Both the position numbers and the translations under genes were made by a program. Below the pieces are notes generated by a model that was not told where the DNA came from, did no database searches, and worked only from the letters and a program-made list of their open reading frames with translations. A stretch of DNA of 64,000 bases from assembly GCA_009363875.1 (NCBI GenBank), contig CM018683.1, positions 46,737,711 to 46,801,710 of the forward strand, read 5' to 3'. Of the stretch, positions 29,842 through 40,846 are shown in pieces (position 1 is the stretch's first letter; each line of letters starts with the position of its first letter). The stretch is from Mikania micrantha. Lineage: Eukaryota; Streptophyta; Magnoliopsida; Asterales; Asteraceae.

Positions 29842-32800
29842 ATGGCTGAGGGAAACGTACATATGACAGTTGCTGAGCTCAACGAGCTAATTAACAACAG
29901 AGTCGCAGAGGCAATCGCACAGTATGCTCAGACACACAACACAGGACCACAGGGTCCAGCTGGGGGATTGGTTAGCCCACAAGTCTGCACGTTCAAGATG
30001 TTCTTGGACTGTAAACCACACAATTTCAAAGGGTCGGAGGGGGCCATAGGACTCCTTCGGTGGATTGAAAAGGCGGAGTCTGTGTTTGAAATGTGCAACT
30101 GCCCTGACGAGAGCAAAGTGAAGTTTGCAACGGGAACATTGGAGGGTCCAGCATTAACCTGGTGGAACTCGAATGTTCAGACTCTGGGGTTGGGTGAGGC
30201 AAATGCCTTGACATGGAACAACTTCAAAACTTTACTGCAAGAGGAGTACTGTCCTCGCAGTGAAATGCAGAAGTTAGAGGAGGAATATTGGCACCTCAAG
30301 ATGGAGGGGTCAAATATTGAAGAGTACACGACCAGGTCACATGAGTTGGCCAGACTGCTACCACACATGGCTACTCTAGCGAGCAAGTGGATTGAAAGAT
30401 ACATTGGAGGACTAGTGCCTCAGATCCAGGGGTTGGTTACTTCAGCGAATCCCACCACCATTCAACAAGCTGTTCGTTTAGCGCATCAGCTTACTGATCA
30501 GGCAGTGTTACAAGGGACTCTGCCTAAACGAACATCTGCTACCAAGGTGGGTGATCATAAAAGAAAGTGGGAAGGTAACAACTCTAAGGGTAACAACCAA
30601 CAATCATATCAGCACAACCGGAAGCAAGACTCAAACAAGTCTTATCATAATTCCAGCAGTGGTCAGCAATCATCATCATCGGGGGGTTATGTTGGTAAAC
30701 ACCCCAAGTGCAACAGGTGTGGGTATCATCATGCAGGTAATCAATGTGATAGAGCTAAGTGCCAGAGGTGTGGCAAGATTGGACATGCGGCTAAGGATTG
30801 TCGCGGGGAGCTACAGAACAACCACAACAACCAGAATAATAACCAGAACAACGCACAGAAGGGTTGTTATGAGTGTGGCAAGATGGGACACCTCAAGAAG
30901 GATTGCCCACAACTCAAGAAAAGTGGGGAGAATAATAATGCAACAGGCAACGGCAACGGCAATGGTAATGGTAATGGCACCAACAACAACAATAATAACA
31001 ACAACAATGGTGCTAGAGGCAGGGCGTTTGTGATTGGAGGACGTCAAGCGCGGGAGGATCCCAACATCGTTACGGGTACGTTCCTCTTAAATAATCACTA
31101 TGCCTCTATGTTATTTGACACTGGTGCCGACCGGAGTTTTGTATCTAGTTCACTTGCTAAGTTGCTAAATGTTAGTCCCACTGCCTTAGATAGTCCATAC
31201 ACTGTGGAATTAGCTGATGGTAAGTTGATCGTAGTGGAAAATATTTTTAAGGGATGTATACTTGATTTGATGGGTCAAACATTGGAGATTGATCTTATGC
31301 CTATTGCCTTAGGCAGTTTTGATGTAGCTATTGGCATGGACTGGTTGTCCAAGAACCAGGCTGAAATCGTATGCCATGAAAAGATCGTTCGCATACCTCT
31401 TCCGCAGGGAGAGACATTGTATGTACAAGGCGAGAAGAGCAGTACGCCACTGCGTCTCATATCTTGTATGAAAGCACACAAGTGTCTGCGTAAAGGTCAT
31501 ACGGCAGTTATAGCCCTTATAACTGAAAAGCCGGTAGCTGAGAAAAAGATTGAAGATATACCAGTAGTCTGTGAATTTCCGGAGGTGTTTCCAGAAGACT
31601 TGCCAGGATTACCGCCTATCAGACAGGTGGAATTTCGAATCGACCTTACACCAGATGCAGCACCGATAGCTAGGGCGCCTTATCGACTTGCACCGTCTGA
31701 GATGCAAGAGTTATCCACACAATTACAAGAGTTGTTGGATAAGGGTTTCATACGACCTAGTTTTTCACCGTGGGGAGCTCCAGTTTTGTTTGTTAAGAAG
31801 AAGGACGGGACTTTCCGTATGTGTATCGATTACCGGGAATTGAATAAGGTTACTATCAAGAACCGGTATCCGTTACCCAGAATTGATGATCTGTTTGATC
31901 AGTTGCAAGGTTCGAGTTACTACTCGAAAATTGATCTCAGGTCTGGTTATCATCAACTAAGAGTCCAGGAGGAGGATATTCCGAAGACAGCATTCAGAAC
32001 ACGCTATGGCCATTATGAGTTTTTGGTCATGCCATTTGGGTTGACAAACGCTCCAGCTGTATTCATGGATCTCATGAATCGTGTTTGTAAACCTTATCTT
32101 GATAAGTTTGTCATTGTTTTCATCGATGACATTCTCATCTATTCCCAGTCTGAGAAAGAACACGCTGAACATCTTCGATTACTATTGGAATTGTTGAAAT
32201 AGGAACAATTGTACGCTAAGTTCTCGAAATGTGATTTTTGGATGCGAGAAGTACTATTCTTGGGTCATATAGTCAATGAAAAGGGCATACATGTTGATCC
32301 AGCGAAGATTGAAGCGATTAAGAATTGGGAAGCACCAAAGACCCCTACCGAGGTACGACAATTCCTTGGTTTGGCGGGTTATTATCGACGATTCATTGAA
32401 GGGTTCTCAAAGATCGCTCAACCACTTACAGCTCTTACGCACAAGGGAATGAAATATAACTGGACGGATAAACAGGAAGCTGCATTCCAGTTATTGAAAC
32501 AGAAACTCTGTAGTGCACCGATTCTGTCCTTGCCGGAAGGGACGGAAGACTTTGTGGTGTATTGTGATGCATCTGCACAGGGTTTGGGATGTGTGTTGAT
32601 GCAACGGGATAAAGTAATTGCTTATGCTTCAAGACAACTATGACCACACGAAAAGAATTACACTACTCATGACTTGGAGTTAGGAGCATTAGTTTTTGCT
32701 TTGAAGATTTGGAGGCATTACTTGTATGGAACTAAGTGTACTATTTACACTGATCATAAGAGTTTGCAACATATCTTTGATCAGAAGGAGCTTAATATGA

Positions 32801-34410
32801 GGCAACGACGATGGGTTGAGTTGTTGAACGATTATGAGTGTGCAATTAAGTATCACCCGGGAAAAGCTAATGTGGTAGCTGACGCTTTGAGCAGAAAAGA
32901 TACAACGGGAACAAGACGGGTTCGCGCACTTATGATGACAATACATACTGACTTACCTGACAAGGTGCACAGTGCTCAGATTGAGGCCTTGAAAAAGGAA
33001 AACTTGGTACCGGAATCCTTACGAGGAATGGAAGAACAATTGGATGTTAAACCTGATGGAATTCGTTATTTCATTAATCGAATGTGGATACCTTTGTATG
33101 GAGGTTTAAGGGAACTCGTGATGGATGAAGCACACAAGTCCAGATACTCAGTCCATCCGGGATCAGACAAGATGTATCATGATTTGAAGGCACTGTATTG
33201 GTGGCCTCACATGAAAGCTGATATTGCTAAGTACGTTAGCAAATGTTTGACTTGTTCGAAAGTCAAAGTTGAATATCAGAAGCCATCTGGTTTACTGCAA
33301 CAACCAGAGATACCGATGTGGAAATGGGAACAGATTTCGATGGATTTCATTACTAAGTTACCCCGTACACCGAGTGGTTGTGATACGATATGGGTAATTG
33401 TCGATCGATTAACGAAATCTGCACACTTCTTAGCAATCAAGGAAACTGATAAAATGGAGAAACTGACTCGCATTTACATCAAGGAAGTAGTAGCACGGCA
33501 TGGCGTGCCAATCTCTATCATATCAGATCGGGATGCCCGGTTTACTTCCAACTTTTGGAAATCTCTTCATAAGTCATTGGGGACTCGCTTAGATATGAGT
33601 ACCGCCTATCATCCACAGACCGACGGTCAAAGTGAACGTATGATTCAAACGCTCGAGGATATGTTACGAGCTTGTGTAATTGACTTTGGTGATAGCTGGG
33701 AGAATCATTTACCATTGGTGGAATTCTCTTACAACAACAGTTATCATACAAGTATTCAAGCAGCACCGTTTGAAGCTTTGTATGGTCGCAAATGTCGTTC
33801 ACCAGTTTGTTGGGCTGAAATTGGTGACAGTCAGATAACAGGTCCTGAACTGGTGTACGAGACAACAGAGAAGATAGTTCAAATCCGGAACCGTATGGCA
33901 GCGGCTCGGGATCGACAGAAGAGTTATGCTGACAAACGTCGCAAGCCGTTGGAATTTCAAGTAGGAGATCGAGTTCTTCTAAAGGTATCACCTTGGAAAG
34001 GTGTAATACGATTCGGCAAGCGCGGAAAGCTTAGTCCACGTTACGTAGGACCTTTTGAGATTCTGAAAAGGATTGGTCCGGTTGCGTACCAACTTAAATT
34101 ACCGGAGGAACTCAGCGGGGTTCATGATGTCTTTCATGTATCGAACTTAAAGAAATGTCTTTCTGATGAGACATTGATTGTACCACTGGAGGAAATACAA
34201 GTGGATGAACAGTTACGATTCATTGAAGAACCAGCAGAAATCATGGACCGAGAGGTAAAACAACTGAAGCAAAGCAAGATTCCGATAGTCAAAGTCCGAT
34301 GGAATTCAAGACGTGGTCCTGAATTCACATGGGAACGGGAAGATGAAATGATGAAGAAATATCCTCATCTATTCAAAACAGCTACTGCTAACACTGAGAG
34401 CGCACGTTAA
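29842..34410 (+). pseudogene. Gypsy E gag-pol polyprotein, two stops
   Basis: One frame of 1523 codons from ATG 29842 (MAEGNVHMTV), chosen over an upstream ATG at 29746 because retrotransposon Gag similarity starts here. Gag core (FKGSEGAIGLLRWIE, PALTWWNS) is followed by three Cys-rich sites: CNRCGYHHAGNQC, CQRCGKIGHAAKDC and CYECGKMGHLKKDC. An Asn-rich linker and protease LFDTGADRSFVS come next. RT has YYSKIDLRSGYHQL and FIDDILIYS. TAG at 32200-32202 interrupts the RT end and TGA 32641-32643 the RNase H (YASRQL, stop, HEKNY). Integrase has its HHCC zinc site and DDE residues in ISMDFI, ISDRDARF and GQSERM. The C-terminus (VRWNSRRGPEFTWEREDEM) is chromodomain-like, which places it near Tekay. 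Otherwise intact. Confidence 0.95.
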
Positions 34411-34443
34411 ATTTCGGGACGAAATTTCCTTCAACAAGGGGAT
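34409..34443 (+). promoter_or_regulatory. Stop-codon hairpin and purine tract, first copy (gypsy E)
   Basis: Overlapping the pol TAA, AAATTTCG-GGA-CGAAATTT (34409-34427) is a perfect 8-bp inverted repeat with a 3-base loop. It is followed by CCTTCAACAAGGGGATGA. The same block occurs next to the 3' LTR. Here it lies about 485 bp upstream of the LTR, so it cannot be the active polypurine tract unless the LTR boundary moved. Confidence 0.7.
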
Positions 34444-34890
34444 GACGTAATGCTCCACACATCAACTCTGCAAATTTCAAACTGTAAGCACAAACATTTT
34501 ATTTATTCAATTGATTTTGCTACAAACATTTGTGCTAACATTACATTCTATATATTTTATGTGCTACATTTCATATGTTACATGTTATGGTAGTACATAC
34601 ATGATTGGTTACACACATTTTTCTATGTGCGGGGTGCATAGTACAAACAGTTATAGACACTCACTATGTGTGAGGTTACACAACACAGTATGATCAAACA
34701 CAAACAGTCACAGTTAGGTGAACTAACTAGTGTACACGCAAACAGTCACATTGAACGATCACATTGAGTTGTGATGTTGCAAGCATTAGACTATGTGTGT
34801 GAGTACACACAAGCACACAGAATGATCAAATCACACTAACACGTACGATTTAAACTCGTAAGTAGTTTCCTAACTACTCCTAACATTTAC
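34444..34890. other. Spacer between the duplicated 3' motifs of gypsy E
   Basis: 450 bp rich in CACA/TGTG and ACATTT words, with no coding signal. It separates the two copies of the hairpin/polypurine block and may be a duplicated or captured piece of 3' untranslated sequence. Confidence 0.4.
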
Positions 34891-34891
34891 T

Positions 34892-34928
34892 AATTTTCGG
34901 GACGAAAATTCCTTCAACAAGGGGATGA
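34892..34928 (+). promoter_or_regulatory. Polypurine tract with hairpin, second copy (gypsy E)
   Basis: AATTTTCG-GGA-CGAAAATT (34892-34910) is again a perfect 8-bp hairpin. CCTTCAACAAGGGGATGA follows and abuts the 3' LTR at 34929. AAGGGGATGA is the likely plus-strand primer. Relative to the first copy, an A-to-T change in one arm is matched by T-to-A in the other. Confidence 0.8.
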
Positions 34929-37900
34929 TGTGACAATCCGACTTTTCGAGTTAACCTCGTTAACCCTCGTAGGCCCAATAAGGCCAATGAAGGCCCAACA
35001 AGGTCAATGAAGGCCCAACAAGACAAATCAGGCCCAATGAAGTTTATGAAGGCCCAATAAGACAAATGTAGGCCCAAGAAGCCAAGGTGGGCCCAATAAG
35101 GCAAGAGTAGGCCCATTGAAGATCTAGGTAGGCCCAATAAGGCAAGAGTAGGCCCATTGAAGATCTAGGTAGGCCCAATGAGGCCCAAGATAGGCCCAGT
35201 TATAGTTATGAGGCCCAATTAGGTTAATTTAACCCAACAATAGTTCAATTTGGCCCAATAGGTGGCAATTCGATATTCTGGTTTAATTTTGTTAACTGGA
35301 AGTTACCAAAATCACAGGAAATTATGTACTATTAAGTTAAAAGGACGGAATTTTGATACATGATTTTATAGAACACTCGGATTAGGGGAATATAGGTTAA
35401 ATATTATCAAGAGTGTTCAATTTTGACTAAGGAAGTCAAAATTCGAAGTTGTTAAACAATTGAAATTCGGATTTCATAGCAAGAGGCTATTATGAGTCGA
35501 ATTAATCATGTGAACAACGGTTATTGTTGAATAGAAAACGTCCTTAGCAGTTACTAGGTTTTTAATCATTGTATTGATAGCAATTAAACTCCTCAAGTTC
35601 ATAACCGAAATCGTGCATATCTAAATCACTTGTTTCGATCATAATTCTCAAAATCAAGCATTCAGAAAATCTATTCGGAACTTTTAGAATCTGTATCATC
35701 CAACAATTCAATCGCAGAAGCTTCGGGAAGACGAATTTGGATTAAGGACGGCCGAAGAACACTCTATAGTCGACTAACAACAATTCAAGATCAATCCAGG
35801 TAATTCTCGACACCTACACAACCTGAAAGAGCTGAATATGGATAAACACTTGTTAATTTTGGGTTCTAACATCAAATCACATGAGTTTGATTGTTAGGGT
35901 TCATAATATGAACGTATTTGGGGGATTCCAATAAATCGAATTCGAAAATCAAATTGGCTTTCACAGATAGTTTCGTGACATCACATTGAATGAAATCCTT
36001 AAGTTAATTTCATCAAAACATTATGAATTCGTAGTGTTCGATTCTAGGGTTCTTGATGAGAAAACGATTTGGGGATTTCGATCGGGATGAGTATAATAAT
36101 GAAATTCAATAGTGCCATTAGCTTCAGAAACCTCCGAATAAACTAATCCATGTTTCAATTTCATGAATCCATAACGAATTGATCGAGTTCGATTGTTAGG
36201 GTTCTTGATAAGAACCTAATTGGGGGTTTCGACTTAAACAGGTTAGATATTCAAATTGATTGTTATAAATAGCCTCAGATAGTTCCGAATAATCATAAGC
36301 ATGTATTAATTCGAAATTTTGATATCGGATGATAAGATTTTGATTCTAGGGTTCATAAGGGGAAAACGAATTGGGATTTTTAGTTTGAATGGGTTTGTTA
36401 AACGAATTAATTAGTACAGAAGCATTCGAAATGCTAAGATAAAGGAAAACCCCATGAATTTAAGGTGTAACATAATAGATTTTGAACTGATTGAATGGTG
36501 AACATTGGTGTTTTCATTCGATCCTTAGAGAATGACAATTTATCGAAATTTGTTGATTAAGAATCGAATTAAAACTTGGAATAGACTCGATTGAGTTATA
36601 GGAACGAAAACCCTATGGTTTTAGTTTCAATGGTGATCGAGATCGGGGTCAATTTGGACTCATTATGTTCGGTTAAAGTTGGCAAGAGGAATCAGGTTGG
36701 GTTGTGATTAAAAGAATTAATTGGGCTACTTGGTTGCAAATGTGGAGTTAGCCGGATTGGTAGCATGAGGGTGTGTAGAGTTGGAGGTCACGGGTTCGAA
36801 CCCGGACCCCAACTGTTTTTGAGATTTAAACCATTTTTATGTTTTAATCATAAGTTATTCGTTTTAATTCCGTTTTAACCCGTTCAAGTTGCGTTGGAAC
36901 CGTAACGGAATCCCGAACACATTTGAATGATAAAATTTATATTTTATCACGAAAAACGAAATCGCGTATAATTACGTTTAATTAAATAAAATCGTATATG
37001 ATTTTATTTAAACGATTTCAAAGGCACGCGTACTTACGTATGCACATTCTTAACACTTTAACATACGTGTGTTGATACGTATGTGATTCCAAGCACAAAA
37101 CGATAATCCGAATAACACTAAGTTATTGTTTAAACACAGATTCTTCGTAGGAGGATTTCCTACACGAGCTTTTAGTGTGTGATCATTCTGCTAAAACCAA
37201 AGGTGCGTATACGGCCCCTTTCTTATTTTGAACTGTTTTGGGGGAGAAAACATGTGCAACAAACTCTTTTTAGAGACATATCACTTGCATGAGTTAGCTG
37301 TTTACATTATGTGACAAGATAGCAACTTGAAAGTCCTTACACACCTCGAACCGTTTAGTTTGCTGTAATGCAAAGCGTGGTAGTTGGAAATAGATCTATT
37401 AGGTTTGACAAACCTCACCTGGTAGATGGGATCTACGCAGGTGTTTGACTGACCAAACACATTTTACTATTGTTGTGCTAGACAATAGTGGCAAGGCAAA
37501 AACATGCTATAGCATGGCAATTCGTCAGCTTCGGTGTCGAACACTTATGTAAATAGTTTATATGACTAGCTATCATGACTGTGCATGTGTGATTATGTTA
37601 TCTACAAACTTGTTATTCAAACTGTTGTTTTGAACACTGTGAATGCTTAAAACCTGTGTTATGCACCAACCTTTGTGTTGACTTGATTTACATGTTTTCT
37701 CAGGACGCTAAGGCGCGCAGTAAAGACTGGCATGGACTAGGAGATAGAGTCGCATGCATTTTAAACATTCTAGATATTTGGATTTGAACATTTGAAACTT
37801 TGTATTGTATTTTACAATTTACAACTGTTACTAGTTTTATAACGCTTCCGCAAATTTTGAAAACTCTGATATTATGTTTTAAAGACCAAAGTATGTTTTG

Positions 37901-38002
37901 AAATTCATATAGAGGTCTTCGTTATGTCTAATGATCTGAGATCCTGGTTTGTCACGTTCCCAAACGGTATGATTCCGTTAGTTGAAAATTGGGGGTGTGA
38001 CA
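34929..38002 (+). repeat. Gypsy E 3' LTR
   Basis: Same length (3074 bp) as the 5' LTR, with about 20 scattered substitutions. The GGCCCA array (34972-35256), TATA box, tRNA-like module and intron signals are all conserved. The terminal CA at 38001-38002 is followed by the target duplication AAATA. Confidence 0.97.
36741..36820 (+). ncRNA. tRNA-derived Pol III module in the gypsy E 3' LTR
   Basis: Copy of the module at 27521-27600 with no substitution that I can find: A box 36749-36764, B box 36792-36802, T5 terminator 36816-36820. Confidence 0.65.
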
Positions 38003-38814
38003 AAATATGTTGGTGATATACTGAGCCGGTTCAGTATGTCAGATGCAAAACCTGCTGGTACCCCACTGGCTGTCAATCACGGGATTACAACAGATGAAAA
38101 GGGGGAGTTAATTGATGCCACTCTGTACCGAGGAATGATTGGTTCTCTTATGTATCTTACTGCTTCTCGGCCAGACATCATGTTCGCCACATGCTTGTGT
38201 GCTCGTTATCAATCTAAACCAAGAGTGTCACATCTCATCGCTGTGAAAAGGATTATGCGTTATCTGAAGGGTACACCGGATCTTGGTTTATGGTACCCTA
38301 ATGATGATAATTTTGAGCTTACTGCATACAGTGACTCGGATTATGGTGGCTGCAAGAGAGACTTCAAGTCAACATCTGCGGGATGTCAGTTCTTTGGAAC
38401 CCGTTTAGTTACCTGGCAGTGCAAGAAGCAGACGTCGATGTCTACTTCAAGCTGTGAAGCTGAATACATTGTTACTGCTAGTTGTTGTTCTCAGATCATC
38501 TGGATCCAATAGTAACTCAGGGACTATGGGTTACATTTTTCTAACACTCCTATATATGTTGATAACACTGCTGCCATAGTTGTCACTAAAAATCCTGTTC
38601 AGCACTCGAAAACAAAACAAATCGACATAAAATATCACTTCATACGTGATTGTTATGAAAAGAAATTAATCGATGTTGTTAAAATTCACACTGATCACCA
38701 GAAAGCCGATCTTTTCACAAAAGCTTTGGATAAACCCAGATTTTTATATCTGCTATCGGCTAATGGTGTTTTCCAAAAGGATGAAGTCCTACCTTCATCT
38801 GAATCTAACAAATG
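38003..38814 (+). pseudogene. Copia D reverse transcriptase C-terminus and RNase H, part after gypsy E
   Basis: Resumes with KYVGDILSRFSM directly after the target duplication. It includes RGMIGSLMYLTASRPDIM and MRYLKGTPDLGLWY (connection), then RNase H with YSDSDYGG (Asp), STSSCEAEYIV (Glu) and IYVDNTAAIV (Asp). A stop (TAG 38510-38512) follows IIWIQ. The frame continues in register to HHxKADLFTKAL and ends at TGA about 38812-38814. Apart from this stop the segment is well preserved. Confidence 0.92.
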
Positions 38815-38913
38815 ATCATCGCGTTCCTTAGTTATTTCTTTCTTTCATTTAGTTTTCTTGCTATTTCATGATACTAATCAAAAATACAAAAATATTTTCC
38901 GTTTTAGGTTTTT

Positions 38914-38928
38914 AGGGGGGAGAAAAAG
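38914..38928 (+). promoter_or_regulatory. Internal polypurine tract of Copia D
   Basis: AGGGGGGAGAAAAAG lies about 100 bp after the pol stop and about 6 kb before the true 3' polypurine tract (ordinary sequence of D, E excluded). It is as purine-rich as the terminal one. It may act as a central plus-strand primer or mark where an ancestor's 3' LTR once began, before the accessory region was acquired. Both are inferences. Confidence 0.5.
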
Positions 38929-38929
38929 T

Positions 38930-40010
38930 ATGCTATTTGAAAAACCAAAAACATTAAAAATTTTGAAAAATCCAAAAACATTTGAAAAATTAGTAAAAAT
39001 GAGAAAGTCTTCTTTGAGAAAGTAATATATTAATCTATCATGTCATAGAAGCTAAGGTGAAAGTGAAAGCTAAAAACACATGAGAATTATGATGTGATGT
39101 ACTGATAGGCCGATTTTACAAAATGAATAGACAATTTGTGATGACTTAGAAGGTTTGATTTGTGGGATCTGTTTTATAAAACCAGTTAAGTGAGAAATAG
39201 TTTTTGACTCAAATCAAGCATACACCGGTCATCATAGAATCAAATGAGGTTTCAAACAAGAACAAGCTGGTATTAAGCTTGAACAAAAACAAGAACAAGG
39301 TGGTATTAAGCCTGAAGAAAAAAAAACAAGCTGGTATTAAGCTTGAAGAAATATAAAAGCAAGCTGGTATTAAGCTTGAGAAATACATAAACAAAATAAG
39401 TTCGATTCCATATACGTGCCATATTGCTGGGACGAACCTAGCTGAAGGCGTTCATTTGGATAGAACAAGAAAAATACAAAAAGATAATAAAATTGGAATC
39501 TTATAGAATTTATGATGACTGGTATTAAGATGTGCTGAAATGAGTTATAAACTGATTTTGATCTTTAAATGGTAAAATGAAATGGATAACTCAATCAGAA
39601 AACATGGGTGATCATAAAGCTTGTTTACAAGTTATGTAAAGTCAGGCTTAAGATTGGACAAATATATCAGTAATCTTGATTATAGGACTAATGTGTTTGA
39701 AGTGAAACATTCAGTGATGCTGATCTGATATGATTAGGTGTGTGTGTGTTAGTTTCTCAATAGACTTCTCACAAAAACATGTGTTTCTTTGTCTTTAGTT
39801 GATAGTTGTACAGTCGTATTTAGTTTCACAAAATTACAAAAAGATTTTACATTTTCAACTTCAGTTTAGATGATCATTTGTAAGTTCAGATGTCTGTCTT
39901 ATCTGAATCCTGAACCAACCAGACTCATCTTCATAAATGGCATCAGGTTTTATAATTAAAATTGTCAAATATTGAAATTTGGTGTGTGTTTTGTATAGAG
40001 TATGGCAAAT
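38930..40010. other. Copia D pol-to-accessory spacer
   Basis: AT-rich, no coding signal. It contains a four-copy minisatellite (39256-39385) and ends at the palindrome array. Confidence 0.6.
39256..39385 (+). repeat. Minisatellite with AAGCTGGTATTAAGCTTGA unit
   Basis: Four imperfect tandem copies of a 29-36 bp unit containing CTGGTATTAAG, starting near 39264, 39299, 39329 and 39362. A stray CTGGTATTAAG occurs near 39519. No known function. Confidence 0.85.
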
Positions 40011-40011
40011 T

Positions 40012-40235
40012 CGTCCGAATGACCTTATTCGGAGAAAGAGTCATTCGGCGAATGACTTTTGATTGAAAGAAGAGATGCGCCATTCACATTCGGCGAATGA
40101 CTATTGATTATTGAATATCTTTCGGCGAATGACTCAATGCCGAATGACTCATTCATTGGTGTCATTCAGCGAATGACCTATTGACGAATGACCCTTTCGT
40201 CATTCTCATTCTACGAATGGCTTACACTATATAAA
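40012..40235 (+). promoter_or_regulatory. Internal promoter-like array and TATA box ahead of the Copia D accessory ORF
   Basis: CATTCGGCGAATG is repeated at 40042-40054 and 40087-40099, with many half-sites. TGACTCA sites lie at 40130-40136 and 40145-40151. The last half-site ends at 40219 and TATATAAA starts at 40228. The 8-base gap is almost the 9-base gap in the LTR promoter. A candidate intron (GT 40392 to AG 40845) follows, and its acceptor TTTTCAG is one base before the ATG (40847) of the accessory ORF. The layout is a second LTR-type promoter inside the element; activity is inferred. Confidence 0.6.
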
Positions 40236-40622
40236 CATTCAATCGCGTGAACAACCTCATTCGTCAAAAAGCCATTCGCCCTTACTGTGTGAAACCTCAT
40301 TCGCCCAAAAATCTTCTTTCCTCAGTTGTTCTTTTTCTCTTAATTTCTATTGACCCAGCCTCTGAAAATCTTGTTTCTTATCATCTCAGGTACATGTGGA
40401 TCAAAAATCGTTAAATTTTGACCGAGAAATCATCAAGAACAGTACCAAATCATGAGTTTTAGGGTTTTTAGAATCGCTCTGTAATTAGACCATCAAAATG
40501 GGTCTGAAAATACTAGAACCATGTTTTAATATCTCTAATCGGTGGTTTCTGAGTCTAAATACATGAGTTTTGTGTACTGATTTGAACATTTTGTCAACTG
40601 GGTTTTTGAACTTGAACAGACA

Positions 40623-40765
40623 GCCGAATGTCGTCATTCGGCGAATGTCTCATTCGACGAATGGCTAAGTCAGCACATAACCTCATTAGGCGAATGAAGC
40701 TCATTCGGCGAATGAGTCATTCGACCTAAGGGCTCATTCGTCCAAATCAATTTCATTCGGCTAAT
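40623..40765 (+). repeat. Second CATTCG/CGAATG array within the accessory leader
   Basis: Full palindromes CATTCGGCGAATG (40635-40647 and 40702-40714) and CATTCGACGAATG (40651-40663), plus TGAGTCA at 40713-40719. It sits inside the candidate intron 40392-40845. This mirrors the leader array between LTR and gag. Confidence 0.8.
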
Positions 40766-40846
40766 CTAGTTCAAATGTTTCTTTGTTCTGATTTTTGTAT
40801 TTTGCGCAACTGACTGAGTCTAACAAGTTTTTATCTGATTTTCAGA

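Larger units (their letters stand above)
25709..38002 (+). mobile_element. Gypsy E: young Tekay-like chromovirus
   Basis: Flanked by AAATA (25704-25708 and 38003-38007). LTRs are 25709-28782 and 34929-38002, both exactly 3074 bp. I count about 20 substitutions and no indels between them (about 0.65%). Using 1.3e-8 substitutions per site per year as an assumed rate gives roughly a quarter of a million years. Total 12.3 kb. Internal order: primer site, acidic ORF1, gag-protease-RT-RNase H-integrase in one frame ending in a chromodomain-like tail, duplicated 3' motif, LTR. Two stop codons in pol inactivate this copy. Confidence 0.96.
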
